Source of the DNA: Acidaminobacter sp. JC074
GTDB lineage: Bacteria > Bacillota > Clostridia > Peptostreptococcales > Acidaminobacteraceae
Length of the DNA: 64,000 bases
Direction of reading: 5' to 3'
Assembly: GCF_022496765.1 (NCBI RefSeq)
Contig: NZ_VANV01000014.1
Location: 1 to 64,000, forward strand
In this document: piece by piece, positions 14,421 to 23,290 of the stretch
Layout: each line of letters opens with the position of its first letter
Position numbering within the stretch: position 1 is the first letter of the stretch
Translations under genes and position numbers: made by a program
The notes under the pieces: generated by a model
What the model was told of the DNA's origin: nothing
What the model saw: the letters and a program-made list of their open reading frames with translations, nothing else
Databases searched by the model: none

Positions 14421-16350
14421 AAAAAGAATAACCTTTGTTGTTTGTTTAATAATCATTACGGTAATTATTAATGCCATGTTTGTACTGACTCATAGGATGG
14501 ATTCCTCAGTAGAAATTGTTGTTCAAAAGGATTTCTATCAAAGTTTTCAATTAAGAGATAATATCACACATTATCTCTATAATTTAACTGAGATATTAAA
14601 CTACTACAAGAGCGAAGAAAATATTATTAGTGGTGGTACCCTCTTTATCAACGAAAATAGTCTCCCCTTTGACTTAAGACTCATCTATGAGGAGTTAGAG
14701 GATGATTTACGTAACGATGATGAATCTATTCCAGAATCTCTTGTTTTCGAAAAACTTGCTGAAGACTATCCCGAGGAATACAAAGCTTATCGCCAGGAAA
14801 AGATCAATAAGGATTTAGCTGATTACAGAGAAAAATTAAGTCACTTAGAGCAATATGGTGTAGAGTACTACATTGAATCAGAAGGCGTCAAATTGACCAA
14901 TGTTCCTGATAAAAATAAGGATTACTTTTTAAATTCCAAAGTCTACTACACATTTGATGCTGACAATGTATTATCATCATTTACAGATTATGAGCCGCTC
15001 TTATATGGACTTCATGCATTAGAGTCCTATCCGCAAGACACGCTCTATCTAACAGTCAATAACACAACTTTAGAGAATCAGGCTAGAACTTGGAATATTG
15101 AAATGGGGATCTATAAACCCTCAATTATTTTACTCTTTGGCCTAGGTTTATTCCTTTTAGTAGGTTTCTTTTATATGACATACGAATACAAAACTGAGTA
15201 TTTCCCTTGGGTAAAAAATTCTATGTACTTTGATCTAAAATTTATACTCTTTATGCTCTTTTCAGCTATTATCACCATGTTTGAGGTTGAGTATTACAGG
15301 TACTTCGGTTTATACCTTGTATTACCTGCAAGTTTGGTATTGTCATTTACCCTATTAAATGTTTATTTGTCTGTTGTGAAACACTATCATGATAGAAATT
15401 TTGTAAAGAGCATATTGGTCTTACAGGTCTTCTTTAACATCTGTAAATATATAGGGACAATCTTTGCAAAACTGCCAACCATGATACGGATGATCCCAAC
15501 CCCTTTTAAGGCAAAAGACTTGGACAATATCATTCACGGTGTTCGGTCTATTTCCAATGGTGACCTAGACCACAGCATTCAGACCAGAACCTCAGGTCTT
15601 TATAAGACCCTAGCTGAAGACATCAATACAATTACAGATGGTTTAAAAAATGCTGTACAAAATGAACTTAAAAGTGAAAGGATGAGAACAGAGCTTATCA
15701 GTAATGTTTCCCATGACATAAGGACACCTCTGACATCCATCATCACATATGTAGACTTGATAAAAAGGACAGACGATCCTGAAAAGAAGGATGAGTATTT
15801 AAAGATCATTGATCAAAAGTCACAAAGGCTAAAGAACCTAACAGATGACTTGTTCGAAGCTTCTAAAGTCAACAGTGGCAATATACCGATCAACTTAGAA
15901 GTCATCGACTTACAGTTTCTATTGTCTCAGTGTCTAGGTGAGCTTAGTGAAAAGATGTCGGATTCAGGACTAGAATTTGTCATCAATTATTATCACCACC
16001 ACAAGCTTGCTCTTGTAGATGGAAATCTGATGTTTAGAATCATTGAGAACGTCATGTCAAACATCTTCAAGTATTCACTAAAGAACAGTCGGGTTTACAT
16101 CAATATTGAAGAAGATGACGACTACTTGATGCTGATCTTTAAAAACATCTCAGCTTTCCCTCTAAATGTGGAACCCCATGAGTTGTTTGAGAGATTTAAA
16201 AGAGGTGATGCTTCTAGAACGACTGAAGGCAGCGGCCTTGGCTTGTCTATTATGGAAAAACTTATTTATCTGCAAGATGGCAGACCAGAAATTCATATTG
16301 ACGGGGACTTGTTTAAGGTCATCGTAAAAGTGAAAAAGGCAGAAGCTTAG
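14392..16350 (+). CDS. Sensor histidine kinase, VanS-like C-terminal core
   Basis: Kinase of 652 residues. It has one N-terminal membrane helix (about 12-32), an extracellular domain of about 200 residues, three to four further helices (about 240-340), a HAMP-like segment (about 375-420), HisKA with phospho-acceptor H441 in SNVSHDIRTPLTS, and HATPase with the N-box ENVMSN and EGSGLGLS. The GTG start overlaps the response regulator gene by 29 bp. The multi-helix module before HAMP resembles sensors of envelope stress in Firmicutes. The ligand is unknown. The gene ends convergently with yibE/F and shares a hairpin terminator with it. Confidence 0.92.
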   Translation: MLDIKSKSTRKRITFVVCLIIITVIINAMFVLTHRMDSSVEIVVQKDFYQSFQLRDNITHYLYNLTEILNYYKSEENIISGGTLFINENSLPFDLRLIYEELEDDLRNDDESIPESLVFEKLAEDYPEEYKAYRQEKINKDLADYREKLSHLEQYGVEYYIESEGVKLTNVPDKNKDYFLNSKVYYTFDADNVLSSFTDYEPLLYGLHALESYPQDTLYLTVNNTTLENQARTWNIEMGIYKPSIILLFGLGLFLLVGFFYMTYEYKTEYFPWVKNSMYFDLKFILFMLFSAIITMFEVEYYRYFGLYLVLPASLVLSFTLLNVYLSVVKHYHDRNFVKSILVLQVFFNICKYIGTIFAKLPTMIRMIPTPFKAKDLDNIIHGVRSISNGDLDHSIQTRTSGLYKTLAEDINTITDGLKNAVQNELKSERMRTELISNVSHDIRTPLTSIITYVDLIKRTDDPEKKDEYLKIIDQKSQRLKNLTDDLFEASKVNSGNIPINLEVIDLQFLLSQCLGELSEKMSDSGLEFVINYYHHHKLALVDGNLMFRIIENVMSNIFKYSLKNSRVYINIEEDDDYLMLIFKNISAFPLNVEPHELFERFKRGDASRTTEGSGLGLSIMEKLIYLQDGRPEIHIDGDLFKVIVKVKKAEA

Positions 16351-16362
16351 CTTCTACCTTTT
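16334..16362. terminator. Bidirectional terminator
   Basis: AAAAGGCAGAAGC-TTAG-CTTCTACCTTTT pairs with one mismatch and has A/T runs on both sides. It spans the overlapping stop codons of the kinase (+) and the YibE/F gene (-). Confidence 0.8.
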
Positions 16363-17480
16363 TTGTATATTAGACTAGCAATCAATGCTGTAAAGGGTAC
16401 CGTTAAAACAATACCGATAGAGCCCGCTAATCCTTGTATCAACTCCACTGATAAAAATGGCATGTTGATCAGCTGGACAAACTCCATATTGTAGCCCCAA
16501 ATAATCAGCATAAGACCTAATGAGCCACCCATAAAAGCGAGTATCAAGGTGTTGGACATGGTACCCATGATATCTCTACCAATGCTCATACCTGATTTAT
16601 AGAGCTGCTTGACGGTTAGTTTTGGATTCAACTGATAAATCTCTTGTATCGATGATGCAATAGACATACTTACATCCATAACTGCTCCCATGGATGCAAT
16701 TAGAATAGATGCAAATAAAAGACCTTTTACCTTAACACCATACTCTAGTGCGACATAGACAAGCTGAGTTCCCTTGTCCATATTCACAGCTGTGATATTT
16801 GCCATCTTACCAAATACAAAGGCAATTAGGCCTGCTGCAATAATTCCCATCATGGTGCCTAATATGGCCACAAATGATTTTTCATTGTAACCACCAATCA
16901 GAATAAAGGATACAACTGCAGAAATGATTGCACATATAATGGTGATGACAATTGGGTGAAAGCCATTAAAGATCATTGGCACCATGACAAATATGAACAT
17001 GGTGGCTGTAAAGAGTAAGGCAACAATTGAATAAAAGCCCTGCTTACCACCAAAGTAAATCATAACACCTAAGAAAAGAGCTATTAGGATATAAAGTACC
17101 GGTGAACGTTTATGTGCATACACCCATAAATCTGGGCCTTCATCGTTTTCTGTGATGCCAACAATAATACGCTGACCCTCATGGCAAACAACCTGATGTC
17201 CTTGATCGATGGTATTGATGACATCTTGAATAAAGCCCTTGTGTTTACCTGTTAAGACTTCTAAAGCAAGTACTTGTCGACCAACTACCAAATCCTCAAC
17301 AACTGGATCATCTTCTAATCTTTCTTCTAAAACCAGTCTGACGATGGCTTCTTCATAGTCTTGAGTATAAAAACTCGGTATGTTCATCTGGTCTTTAATC
17401 ATACCAGATACCATAATAATTATGGGAATAAGTATAATGGTTACAGCTAATATTATTTTATGTATTTTATCTTGATTCAT
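16347..17480 (-). CDS. YibE/F family membrane protein
   Basis: Protein of 377 residues: an N-terminal membrane anchor, a soluble extracytoplasmic domain (about 40-125) and eight or so C-terminal helices. Family segments include GVMIYFGGKQGFYSIVALLFT and the glycine/serine-rich ASMGAVMDVSMSIASSI, both typical of YibE/F proteins of Firmicutes and actinobacteria. The biochemical function of the family is not established. The gene ends 4 bp inside the kinase gene on the other strand, and its start lies 4 bp downstream of the stop of the PAS-GGDEF gene, so those two genes form an operon. Confidence 0.88.
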   Translation of the reverse strand: MNQDKIHKIILAVTIILIPIIIMVSGMIKDQMNIPSFYTQDYEEAIVRLVLEERLEDDPVVEDLVVGRQVLALEVLTGKHKGFIQDVINTIDQGHQVVCHEGQRIIVGITENDEGPDLWVYAHKRSPVLYILIALFLGVMIYFGGKQGFYSIVALLFTATMFIFVMVPMIFNGFHPIVITIICAIISAVVSFILIGGYNEKSFVAILGTMMGIIAAGLIAFVFGKMANITAVNMDKGTQLVYVALEYGVKVKGLLFASILIASMGAVMDVSMSIASSIQEIYQLNPKLTVKQLYKSGMSIGRDIMGTMSNTLILAFMGGSLGLMLIIWGYNMEFVQLINMPFLSVELIQGLAGSIGIVLTVPFTALIASLIYKKGRS

Positions 17481-17483
17481 TTT

Positions 17484-18374
17484 TTATCCTATCGTTACTC
17501 TATTACGACCATTTTCCTTACTAGTATACAAAAGCTTATCTGCTCTCTTAAAAATACTATCTATATCATCATCACCTGCTAGTGTTGCACCAATTGAAAT
17601 GGTTACTTTCAGCGGCGGATCATATTGTCGTAGTGATGATCTTTCTACTAATAACCTTATACGCTCTAAAGCAGTGTAAAAGTTTTCATCATTTACATCT
17701 TTTATAACAGCTACAAACTCTTCTCCACCCCATCTGCCAATGAAATCATGTCCTCTTAGAGCCCCTTTGAAAACTTTTGCCAACATAACAAGAACCTCAT
17801 CACCAACATCGTGACCATAATTATCATTAAACTTTTTGAAAAAATCTACATCCATGATGGCAACACCAAAGGAAATCTTATTCACCCTATTTTCCTCTAT
17901 TAAATGGTCTAGTCTATTATCTAAATACCTTCTGTTAGGTAATCCAGTTAATTGATCGTAATAGGCCAATTCCTTCAACTCATCTAAATGCTGGATTAAT
18001 TGAGTTTTGTCTTCATCGGTTGAAAAGGTTTCTACAGCCCCAATAATCTCTTCATCTTCATATATAGGTACGACATGTACATGAGTCTTTATGCGCTGTC
18101 CTTCCTTGTGATCTAAATAAACAACAGTCTCTCGCTCCTGACCATCTTCAAGTGTTTTATGTAGGGGACATCCGTTTTTACACAAGTAAATCCCGTCCTT
18201 ATCCATATGATTAAGTATATTGTTATAACAATGACAACCGGTCACTTCATTTGCCTTAAACCCTGTGATGGCTTCAGCACCTTTATTCCAAAATGTTATC
18301 TTCCGCTCCTTATCAACAAAATAGACACCATCTTTGATGTTCTCTAATATATTCTTATAAAAATCTTTACTCAT
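17484..18374 (-). CDS. PAS-domain diguanylate cyclase
   Basis: Soluble protein of 296 residues: a PAS domain (about 1-115, with ILENIKDGVYFVDKERKITF), a short linker helix, and a GGDEF domain with GGEEF at 216-220 and the inhibitory I-site RGHD nine residues upstream. It should be an active, feedback-controlled c-di-GMP synthase. Three cysteines in the PAS domain (CHCYNN and KNGCPLH) could hold a metal or cluster. The start at 18374 follows GGAGG; a longer frame lacks a ribosome site. The downstream gene is yibE/F, 3 bp away. Confidence 0.92.
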   Translation of the reverse strand: MSKDFYKNILENIKDGVYFVDKERKITFWNKGAEAITGFKANEVTGCHCYNNILNHMDKDGIYLCKNGCPLHKTLEDGQERETVVYLDHKEGQRIKTHVHVVPIYEDEEIIGAVETFSTDEDKTQLIQHLDELKELAYYDQLTGLPNRRYLDNRLDHLIEENRVNKISFGVAIMDVDFFKKFNDNYGHDVGDEVLVMLAKVFKGALRGHDFIGRWGGEEFVAVIKDVNDENFYTALERIRLLVERSSLRQYDPPLKVTISIGATLAGDDDIDSIFKRADKLLYTSKENGRNRVTIG

Positions 18375-18453
18375 GACTACCTCCATAATATTATGATAAC
18401 ACATTCACTCGATTAGAGCATTTAAAAACGGGTATAAAAATAGCGGAGGTCAT

Positions 18454-19542
18454 ATGAAAAAATTAATTCTTATCATCTTATGTATTTTTCTTATGGGATG
18501 TCAAGAAGATACCATAAAACTTGGCTTTACAGCCGGTTTATCCGGCATATTATCTGACGAGGCTATTGCTACTAGAAATGGCTTTGTTTTGGCTGCAGAG
18601 GAAATTAATGCAGCAGGTGGTATCAATGGCAGCCTGATAGAAATCACTACAAAAGATGATGCTTCAACTTTAGAAGGACTGGCAAGTGTGAACCAAGAAT
18701 TTCATGATGAAGGCATTCATCTAATCGTTGGTCCATTCATCTCTAGTCATGAACCGGAAATAAGGGTCGGCATGAAAAATTTCAACCATTTGTATATCAG
18801 TCCAACCATTACTTCTTCTAATCTATCCAATGAAGACGATCAATTTTACAGAGTTATTGGAGATACACATATGATGGCAAGTGGTATTTATGACCTAATC
18901 GCCTCTACAGATGTAAATAGCATTGTGATTATTCAAGATACCGATAACTCACAGATGACTCAAACCATCAAAGAAGATTTAACAAAGTACATCATATCTG
19001 GAGATGTTGAATTACTAGGTGTACTGGAACTGAGTAAAAATACTGACTTAGTCGCTTTGGTTGATCAAATTGATTTTATTAGACCTGATGGTCTTGTTTT
19101 CCTAACAGGTTCTGTACATGTCTCTGAGCTAATACAACTAATGCAAATAAAAGACCTTCATTTGACTAAGTTTGTCTCTACTTGGGCTTTATCAACAGAG
19201 CTTATTAAAAACAGCGGCAAGGAGTCTGAAGGTGTATTAGGTCTTGGCTTCTATGATGCTTATAGTCAAGACGAGAAACTTCTTTCTTTTAAAGAAAAGT
19301 ATTATGAACGTTTTTCAACAGAACCTGCATCTACAAGTATTCTGGCCTATGATGCCGTATATCTATTTAAGGCAGCAATTGAAAAGAGTGGTTCAGCAGA
19401 TGTAGAAAGTGTAAAGAAAGCCTTAGATGAATTAGATGAGGTTGAAGGTTTTACAGGCAATTATTATCTCAATGAATATGGAGACGCCATCAGAGACTAT
19501 AAGAAATTAAAGATTATCGACGGTCAAATAAGAGGCTACTAA
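18454..19542 (+). CDS. LivJ-type (Peripla_BP_6) substrate-binding lipoprotein
   Basis: Protein of 362 residues with a lipoprotein signal (lipobox LMGC, mature end CQEDTIKLGF) and a type 1 binding fold. Typical family segments are GFTAGLSGILSDEAIATRNG, EEINAAGGINGSLIEI, LIVGPFISSHE and AYDAVYLFKAAIEKSG. Relatives bind amino acids or small amides for ABC importers or act as receptor domains. No permease or ATPase is nearby: it is a single gene with its own GGAGG site and a terminator at its end. It may serve an importer elsewhere or a membrane sensor. Confidence 0.88.
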   Translation: MKKLILIILCIFLMGCQEDTIKLGFTAGLSGILSDEAIATRNGFVLAAEEINAAGGINGSLIEITTKDDASTLEGLASVNQEFHDEGIHLIVGPFISSHEPEIRVGMKNFNHLYISPTITSSNLSNEDDQFYRVIGDTHMMASGIYDLIASTDVNSIVIIQDTDNSQMTQTIKEDLTKYIISGDVELLGVLELSKNTDLVALVDQIDFIRPDGLVFLTGSVHVSELIQLMQIKDLHLTKFVSTWALSTELIKNSGKESEGVLGLGFYDAYSQDEKLLSFKEKYYERFSTEPASTSILAYDAVYLFKAAIEKSGSADVESVKKALDELDEVEGFTGNYYLNEYGDAIRDYKKLKIIDGQIRGY

Positions 19543-19566
19543 AAAAGACATCTTACGATGTCTTTT
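19543..19566. terminator. Bidirectional terminator
   Basis: AAAAGACATC-TTAC-GATGTCTTTT is a perfect 10-bp stem between the convergent lipoprotein (+) and PilZ (-) genes. Confidence 0.85.
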
Positions 19567-19921
19567 ACTTTGCCTCTAATATACTGTCACCTTTAACAAA
19601 TTGCTGTAAATGCCTAAACAACATGTTATTATGACCAATTATCTCTAAACCATACCTATGAAAAACGTAATTGGTGTTGTGCCATTTTATCTGAGTCATT
19701 ACCTGATATGGAATATTCTCTAAATAAAATGTAAACTCTAAAGTAGAATTTTTAGGTAAGGGCAGTCTTGTAACTATACCCAGTCCACCCAAGGAAACAT
19801 CAAAAGCTTCCATCATAACAGGTGTTTCAAAATTAACCCTTTCACCCAAGTCATTATAATAATGATAGCACCAAAGTTTTACTCGATACGGTACCCTCTC
19901 ATGTACCCTTGATTCCCCCAT
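19565..19921 (-). CDS. PilZ-domain c-di-GMP receptor
   Basis: Single-domain protein of 118 residues. Both c-di-GMP contact motifs of PilZ are present: an RxxxR-type element ERVPYR at residues 8-13 and DVSLGGLGI in the middle ([D/N]xSxxG). It should bind c-di-GMP and act on an unknown partner such as a flagellar, pilus or polysaccharide component. It stands alone, close to two diguanylate cyclase genes in the window. The start at 19921 follows AAGGAGAT-like sequence. Confidence 0.9.
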   Translation of the reverse strand: MGESRVHERVPYRVKLWCYHYYNDLGERVNFETPVMMEAFDVSLGGLGIVTRLPLPKNSTLEFTFYLENIPYQVMTQIKWHNTNYVFHRYGLEIIGHNNMLFRHLQQFVKGDSILEAK

Positions 19922-20019
19922 AATATCTCCTTATAGACATCATTTTACATGTTATCACATAAAATAGCAATATAGAGCTACTAATATCATTATACCGAAT
20001 ATAAGCCATTTAAAACGTC

Positions 20020-20469
20020 TTACCCGCTACTTTCAATCTTAGTATTTATGGTTGTAATTATTTGATCCAGGGTCGCCTTGGTAATCTCCAAATCTTTATC
20101 ATCGATGGCATCTAGTATGACCTCTATCAACTCGCCTCTTTTGATCATCAAATGATTGTTGACAGTCTTGCCCTCATCTGTTAAATAGAGTCTCTTCTTT
20201 TGACCATCTTTGACCTTATAAACCAAGTCTCTCTTAACCAAATCTGATACATAATGAATGATGTTCTTTTCATCACGTTTATAAATGACTGCAAGTTCCG
20301 ATTGAGTCGAACCTTCATATCTATAAATCATGCCTAAGAGTGCCTGTAATGAATTGGGCAGTTGATAACTCTCATCTATTACCTTAGAAAAATTGGACAT
20401 CATTGTTCTAAGAAAATAGGCTCTATCAATGATGTCGTATACTTTTTTATGATGTTCATATGGATCCAT
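20020..20469 (-). CDS. MarR family transcriptional regulator
   Basis: Protein of 149 residues with the MarR winged-helix core: STQSELAVIYKRDEKNIIHYVSDL as the DNA-binding helices and KDGQKKRLYLTDEGK as the wing. The ATG at 20469 has AAGGAGA upstream. It lies 40 bp downstream of the glucosidase gene on the same strand, probably as the second gene of that operon. The only striking palindrome nearby (22154-22174) sits in the promoter region between the glucosidase and the VOC gene and is its likely operator. The ligand is unknown. Confidence 0.88.
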   Translation of the reverse strand: MDPYEHHKKVYDIIDRAYFLRTMMSNFSKVIDESYQLPNSLQALLGMIYRYEGSTQSELAVIYKRDEKNIIHYVSDLVKRDLVYKVKDGQKKRLYLTDEGKTVNNHLMIKRGELIEVILDAIDDKDLEITKATLDQIITTINTKIESSG

Positions 20470-20509
20470 AAGCTCTCCTTTTATCCATTTAATCATAAAT
20501 AGATAAAAC

Positions 20510-22105
20510 TTACAAGCTGTAGACTAGGGCTTCATATGGTCTGATTTCTTCATCACTATCTTGATAGTTAGAGATTATAAGATGACCTTGATCTAGACCT
20601 TGAGGCTTTGAAATCACTTTATCAGTATGGTTTAAAATAACCAAGAGTTTCTCATCCATATAGGTTCTTTCATAAACAAACAAGTCTGGATGATCTGAAT
20701 AAAGTCTTTTAAAGTCGCCATATACAATCACATCATGTTTCTTACGTAAATCAATCAGTTTTTTATAGTAATAGAAGATAGAAACTTTATTTTCTAGACA
20801 TTCTTTTACATTGATATCCTTATAGTTAGGATTTACTTTTAACCAAGGCTGACCAGATGTAAAGCCGCCATGTTGACTTGAATCCCATTGCATAGGTGTT
20901 CTAGCGTTGTCACGACCATCTGCATAAATACCTGTCATCATTTGATCGTGGGAAAGCTTTTCTGGTACAAGATCATGATAGGCATTGATAAGTTCAATGT
21001 CTCTGTAGTCAGAAAAATCATATTGAACATTTGTCATACCAATTTCTTCACCCTGATAGATATAAGGGGTGCCCTTCATCATATGAATCATAGTCGCAAG
21101 CATCTTAGCAGATTTATCTCTGTAGGCTTCATTGCCGTATTTAGATACCACTCTAGGCAAATCATGGTTGTTCCAGAATAATGAATTCCACCCATCTTCT
21201 TTAAGTTCTACCTGCCATTTTGACAAAATGTCTTTGATGACTGAAAAATCAACTGGTTTAGATGCCCACTTGCCAAACTTCTCATCATGAAAGGCTGTTA
21301 CATGTTCAAACTGAAAAACCATAGAAAGCTCATTTCTTTCAGGCTTTGAATAAAGCTTTGCAATCTCAGGTGTCGCACCCCAAGTTTCACCAACTGTAAC
21401 AATGTCTCTATGACCAAAGGTCTTTTGGTTCATCTCCTGAAGTCTTTCATGAAGGGTCGGACCATTTCCTACAATCTTCTTATCGATGTTCTTTCCTATT
21501 AAGTCAATAACATCCATTCTAAAGCCACGGATACCTCTATCTAACCACCAGTTCATCATCTGATAGATATCATTTCTCATCTTCTCATTGTCCCAGTTTA
21601 GATCAGGTTGCTTCTTAGAAAACAAGTGAAAATAATACTGGTCTGTCTTTTCATCATAATCCCAGGCAGGACCAGAGAATGTTGAAATGATGTCATTTGG
21701 ATAGTCCCCTTGACCATCTCTCCAGATATAGTAATCTCTATAAGGATTGTCCTTAGATTTTTTAGATTCAACAAACCATTCATGTTCATCAGAAGTATGG
21801 TTAACTACCAAGTCCATCATAATCGAGATGCCCTTTTCATCACACTTCTTAATAAGTTTATCCATTTCTTCAAGGGAACCAAATTCACTTGCAATGTTTT
21901 GATAATCGGATATATCATAGCCATTGTCGTCCATTGGAGAAGTATAAACAGGACTTAACCATACAATATCTACACCCAAATCCTTTAAATAGTCGATTTT
22001 CTCTATGATACCATTGATATCACCAATGCCATCTCCATTAGAATCCTTAAAACTTCTAGGATATATCTGATAAATTACCGAATCATGCCACCACATTTTC
22101 TTCAT
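20510..22105 (-). CDS. malL: Oligo-1,6-glucosidase (GH13)
   Basis: GH13 alpha-glucosidase of 531 residues, standard family length. Catalytic residues are readable: nucleophile D198 in GFRMDVIDLIG, acid/base E240 in VGETWG and the transition-state D315 in WNNHDLPR. The valine after the nucleophile (MDV) is the residue associated with alpha-1,6 specificity (oligo-1,6-glucosidase or dextran glucosidase), whereas alpha-1,4 enzymes usually have Ala or Thr there. There is no signal peptide, so it acts on imported isomaltose-type sugars. No sugar transporter is adjacent. AAAGGAG precedes the ATG. The malL symbol is by family; dexB would be equally fair. Confidence 0.85.
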   Translation of the reverse strand: MKKMWWHDSVIYQIYPRSFKDSNGDGIGDINGIIEKIDYLKDLGVDIVWLSPVYTSPMDDNGYDISDYQNIASEFGSLEEMDKLIKKCDEKGISIMMDLVVNHTSDEHEWFVESKKSKDNPYRDYYIWRDGQGDYPNDIISTFSGPAWDYDEKTDQYYFHLFSKKQPDLNWDNEKMRNDIYQMMNWWLDRGIRGFRMDVIDLIGKNIDKKIVGNGPTLHERLQEMNQKTFGHRDIVTVGETWGATPEIAKLYSKPERNELSMVFQFEHVTAFHDEKFGKWASKPVDFSVIKDILSKWQVELKEDGWNSLFWNNHDLPRVVSKYGNEAYRDKSAKMLATMIHMMKGTPYIYQGEEIGMTNVQYDFSDYRDIELINAYHDLVPEKLSHDQMMTGIYADGRDNARTPMQWDSSQHGGFTSGQPWLKVNPNYKDINVKECLENKVSIFYYYKKLIDLRKKHDVIVYGDFKRLYSDHPDLFVYERTYMDEKLLVILNHTDKVISKPQGLDQGHLIISNYQDSDEEIRPYEALVYSL

Positions 22106-22153
22106 AAAATCACTCCTTTTTTTGAAGTATATCTATTTGCATGAGGATTATCA

Positions 22154-22174
22154 ATAGGTGTATAATACACCTAT
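22154..22174. promoter_or_regulatory. Perfect 21-bp palindrome over the VOC promoter -10
   Basis: ATAGGTGTAT-A-ATACACCTAT, a 10-1-10 perfect inverted repeat, contains TATAAT at its centre. It lies in the 84-bp spacer between the divergent glucosidase and VOC genes and is a candidate operator for the MarR protein at 20020-20469. Confidence 0.7.
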
Positions 22175-22189
22175 ACAGGAGGAGGATTT

Positions 22190-22573
22190 ATGGCAAAAAT
22201 AACAGGTTTAGGTGGCGTCTTTATTAAAACTAAATCAGAAGTTACTAGACTGCTGGAGTGGTATAGAGATGTCTTAGAACTAGATATCACTGAGTATGGA
22301 CTCAATTTCTTAGTCCCAAATGAACTCACACTCATCACATTTGAAGCATCTGAAGGTGAAACAGTCCTAAACTTCACTGTAGATAACCTAGATGACTTTA
22401 TTAACATGCTTAAAGAGAAATCTGTACAAATCACCAGTCCTATCAAAGAATATGACTATGGCAAGTTTGCACAGATTAAAGATCCTTTTGGAAACATTGT
22501 TGAACTATGGGAAACAAGGTCAGACAACTACATTCAGATGGTAAGAAAAGAAATTCACGATTATAAAAAGTAG
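22190..22573 (+). CDS. VOC (glyoxalase/bleomycin-resistance) family protein
   Basis: Protein of 127 residues of the vicinal oxygen chelate fold: the first beta-alpha-beta unit begins ITGLGGVFIKTKSEVTRLLEWYRDVLELDI and the last reads KFAQIKDPFGNIVELWE, where the E is a normal metal ligand of the family. The substrate (methylglyoxal, a drug thiol, or other) cannot be assigned. GGAGGAGG precedes the ATG. Its -10 is embedded in a perfect palindrome, so it is under tight repressor control, possibly by the nearby MarR protein. Confidence 0.85.
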   Translation: MAKITGLGGVFIKTKSEVTRLLEWYRDVLELDITEYGLNFLVPNELTLITFEASEGETVLNFTVDNLDDFINMLKEKSVQITSPIKEYDYGKFAQIKDPFGNIVELWETRSDNYIQMVRKEIHDYKK

Positions 22574-22590
22574 CAGAAAATATCTGCTAC
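22570..22590. terminator. Bidirectional hairpin between VOC and HAD genes
   Basis: GTAGCAGA-AAATA-TCTGCTAC is a perfect 8-bp stem spanning both stop codons. T-tracts are weak. Confidence 0.6.
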
Positions 22591-23228
22591 TTCAATAATA
22601 AGCTTTCTAGTTCATTAACATCTTTAACAATATATGTGGCCCCTGCTTTTTTTAGTTCTTCAAAATCACCATAACCATACAAGACACCTATAGAATCCAG
22701 GTGATGCAAGTTGGCCCCTTCTATGTCATGGTGTCTATCTCCAATCATAACAAGACCTTTTGAATCTCCAATATTATTAGATTTTAAGGCATAATCAATC
22801 ACATCACTCTTCTTTATTCTTGTCTCATCCATAGTAGCGCCTGCTATAAAATCAAAATAAGCATCCAAGTCGTAATGCTTTAAAATCTTTACAGCAAAAG
22901 CTTCTGGTTTAGATGTAGCTATTATCAATCTTTTGTTCATATCTTTGAGTTTCTTCAGCATGATCTCAATACCTTTAAAAACATCACATTCAAATATACC
23001 TTTTTCTGAATAATACTCCCTAAAGAATGCTACCGCTTCCATGGGATCAGAAATCTCATCGTATTTCCTAAAAGAGTCTATTAAAGGTGGTCCTACAAAA
23101 AATCTTAAATCCTCAAAATTTTCATATTGAATGCCGTATTTTTTTAAGGCATAAGCTGCTGCTCTTGTTATACCAGGTGCAGAATCTGTGATGGTACCGT
23201 CTAGATCAAATAAGATTGTATTATACAT
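22587..23228 (-). CDS. HAD hydrolase, phosphoglycolate phosphatase-like
   Basis: Protein of 213 residues of HAD subfamily IA. Motif I is DLDGTITDS (nucleophile D in FDLDGT), motif II is IATSK, the motif III lysine is in TRIKKSDVI and motif IV is GDRHHDIEGA. The cap domain lies at about residues 15-80. This pattern fits Gph/PpaX/PgmB-type phosphatases; the actual substrate is unproven. The ribosome site GGAGA lies before the ATG at 23228. Confidence 0.87.
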   Translation of the reverse strand: MYNTILFDLDGTITDSAPGITRAAAYALKKYGIQYENFEDLRFFVGPPLIDSFRKYDEISDPMEAVAFFREYYSEKGIFECDVFKGIEIMLKKLKDMNKRLIIATSKPEAFAVKILKHYDLDAYFDFIAGATMDETRIKKSDVIDYALKSNNIGDSKGLVMIGDRHHDIEGANLHHLDSIGVLYGYGDFEELKKAGATYIVKDVNELESLLLK

Positions 23229-23274
23229 GCTGTCTCCTTTTTATATGTTTTCTATATTATAAGCAAAAAAAATA

Positions 23275-23290
23275 ACACTGTAAACAGTGT
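23275..23290 (-). terminator. Terminator of the ArsA-like operon
   Basis: ACACTG-TAAA-CAGTGT hairpin, followed on the minus strand by TTATTTTTTTT. It overlaps the stop of the ArsA-like gene. Confidence 0.75.
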
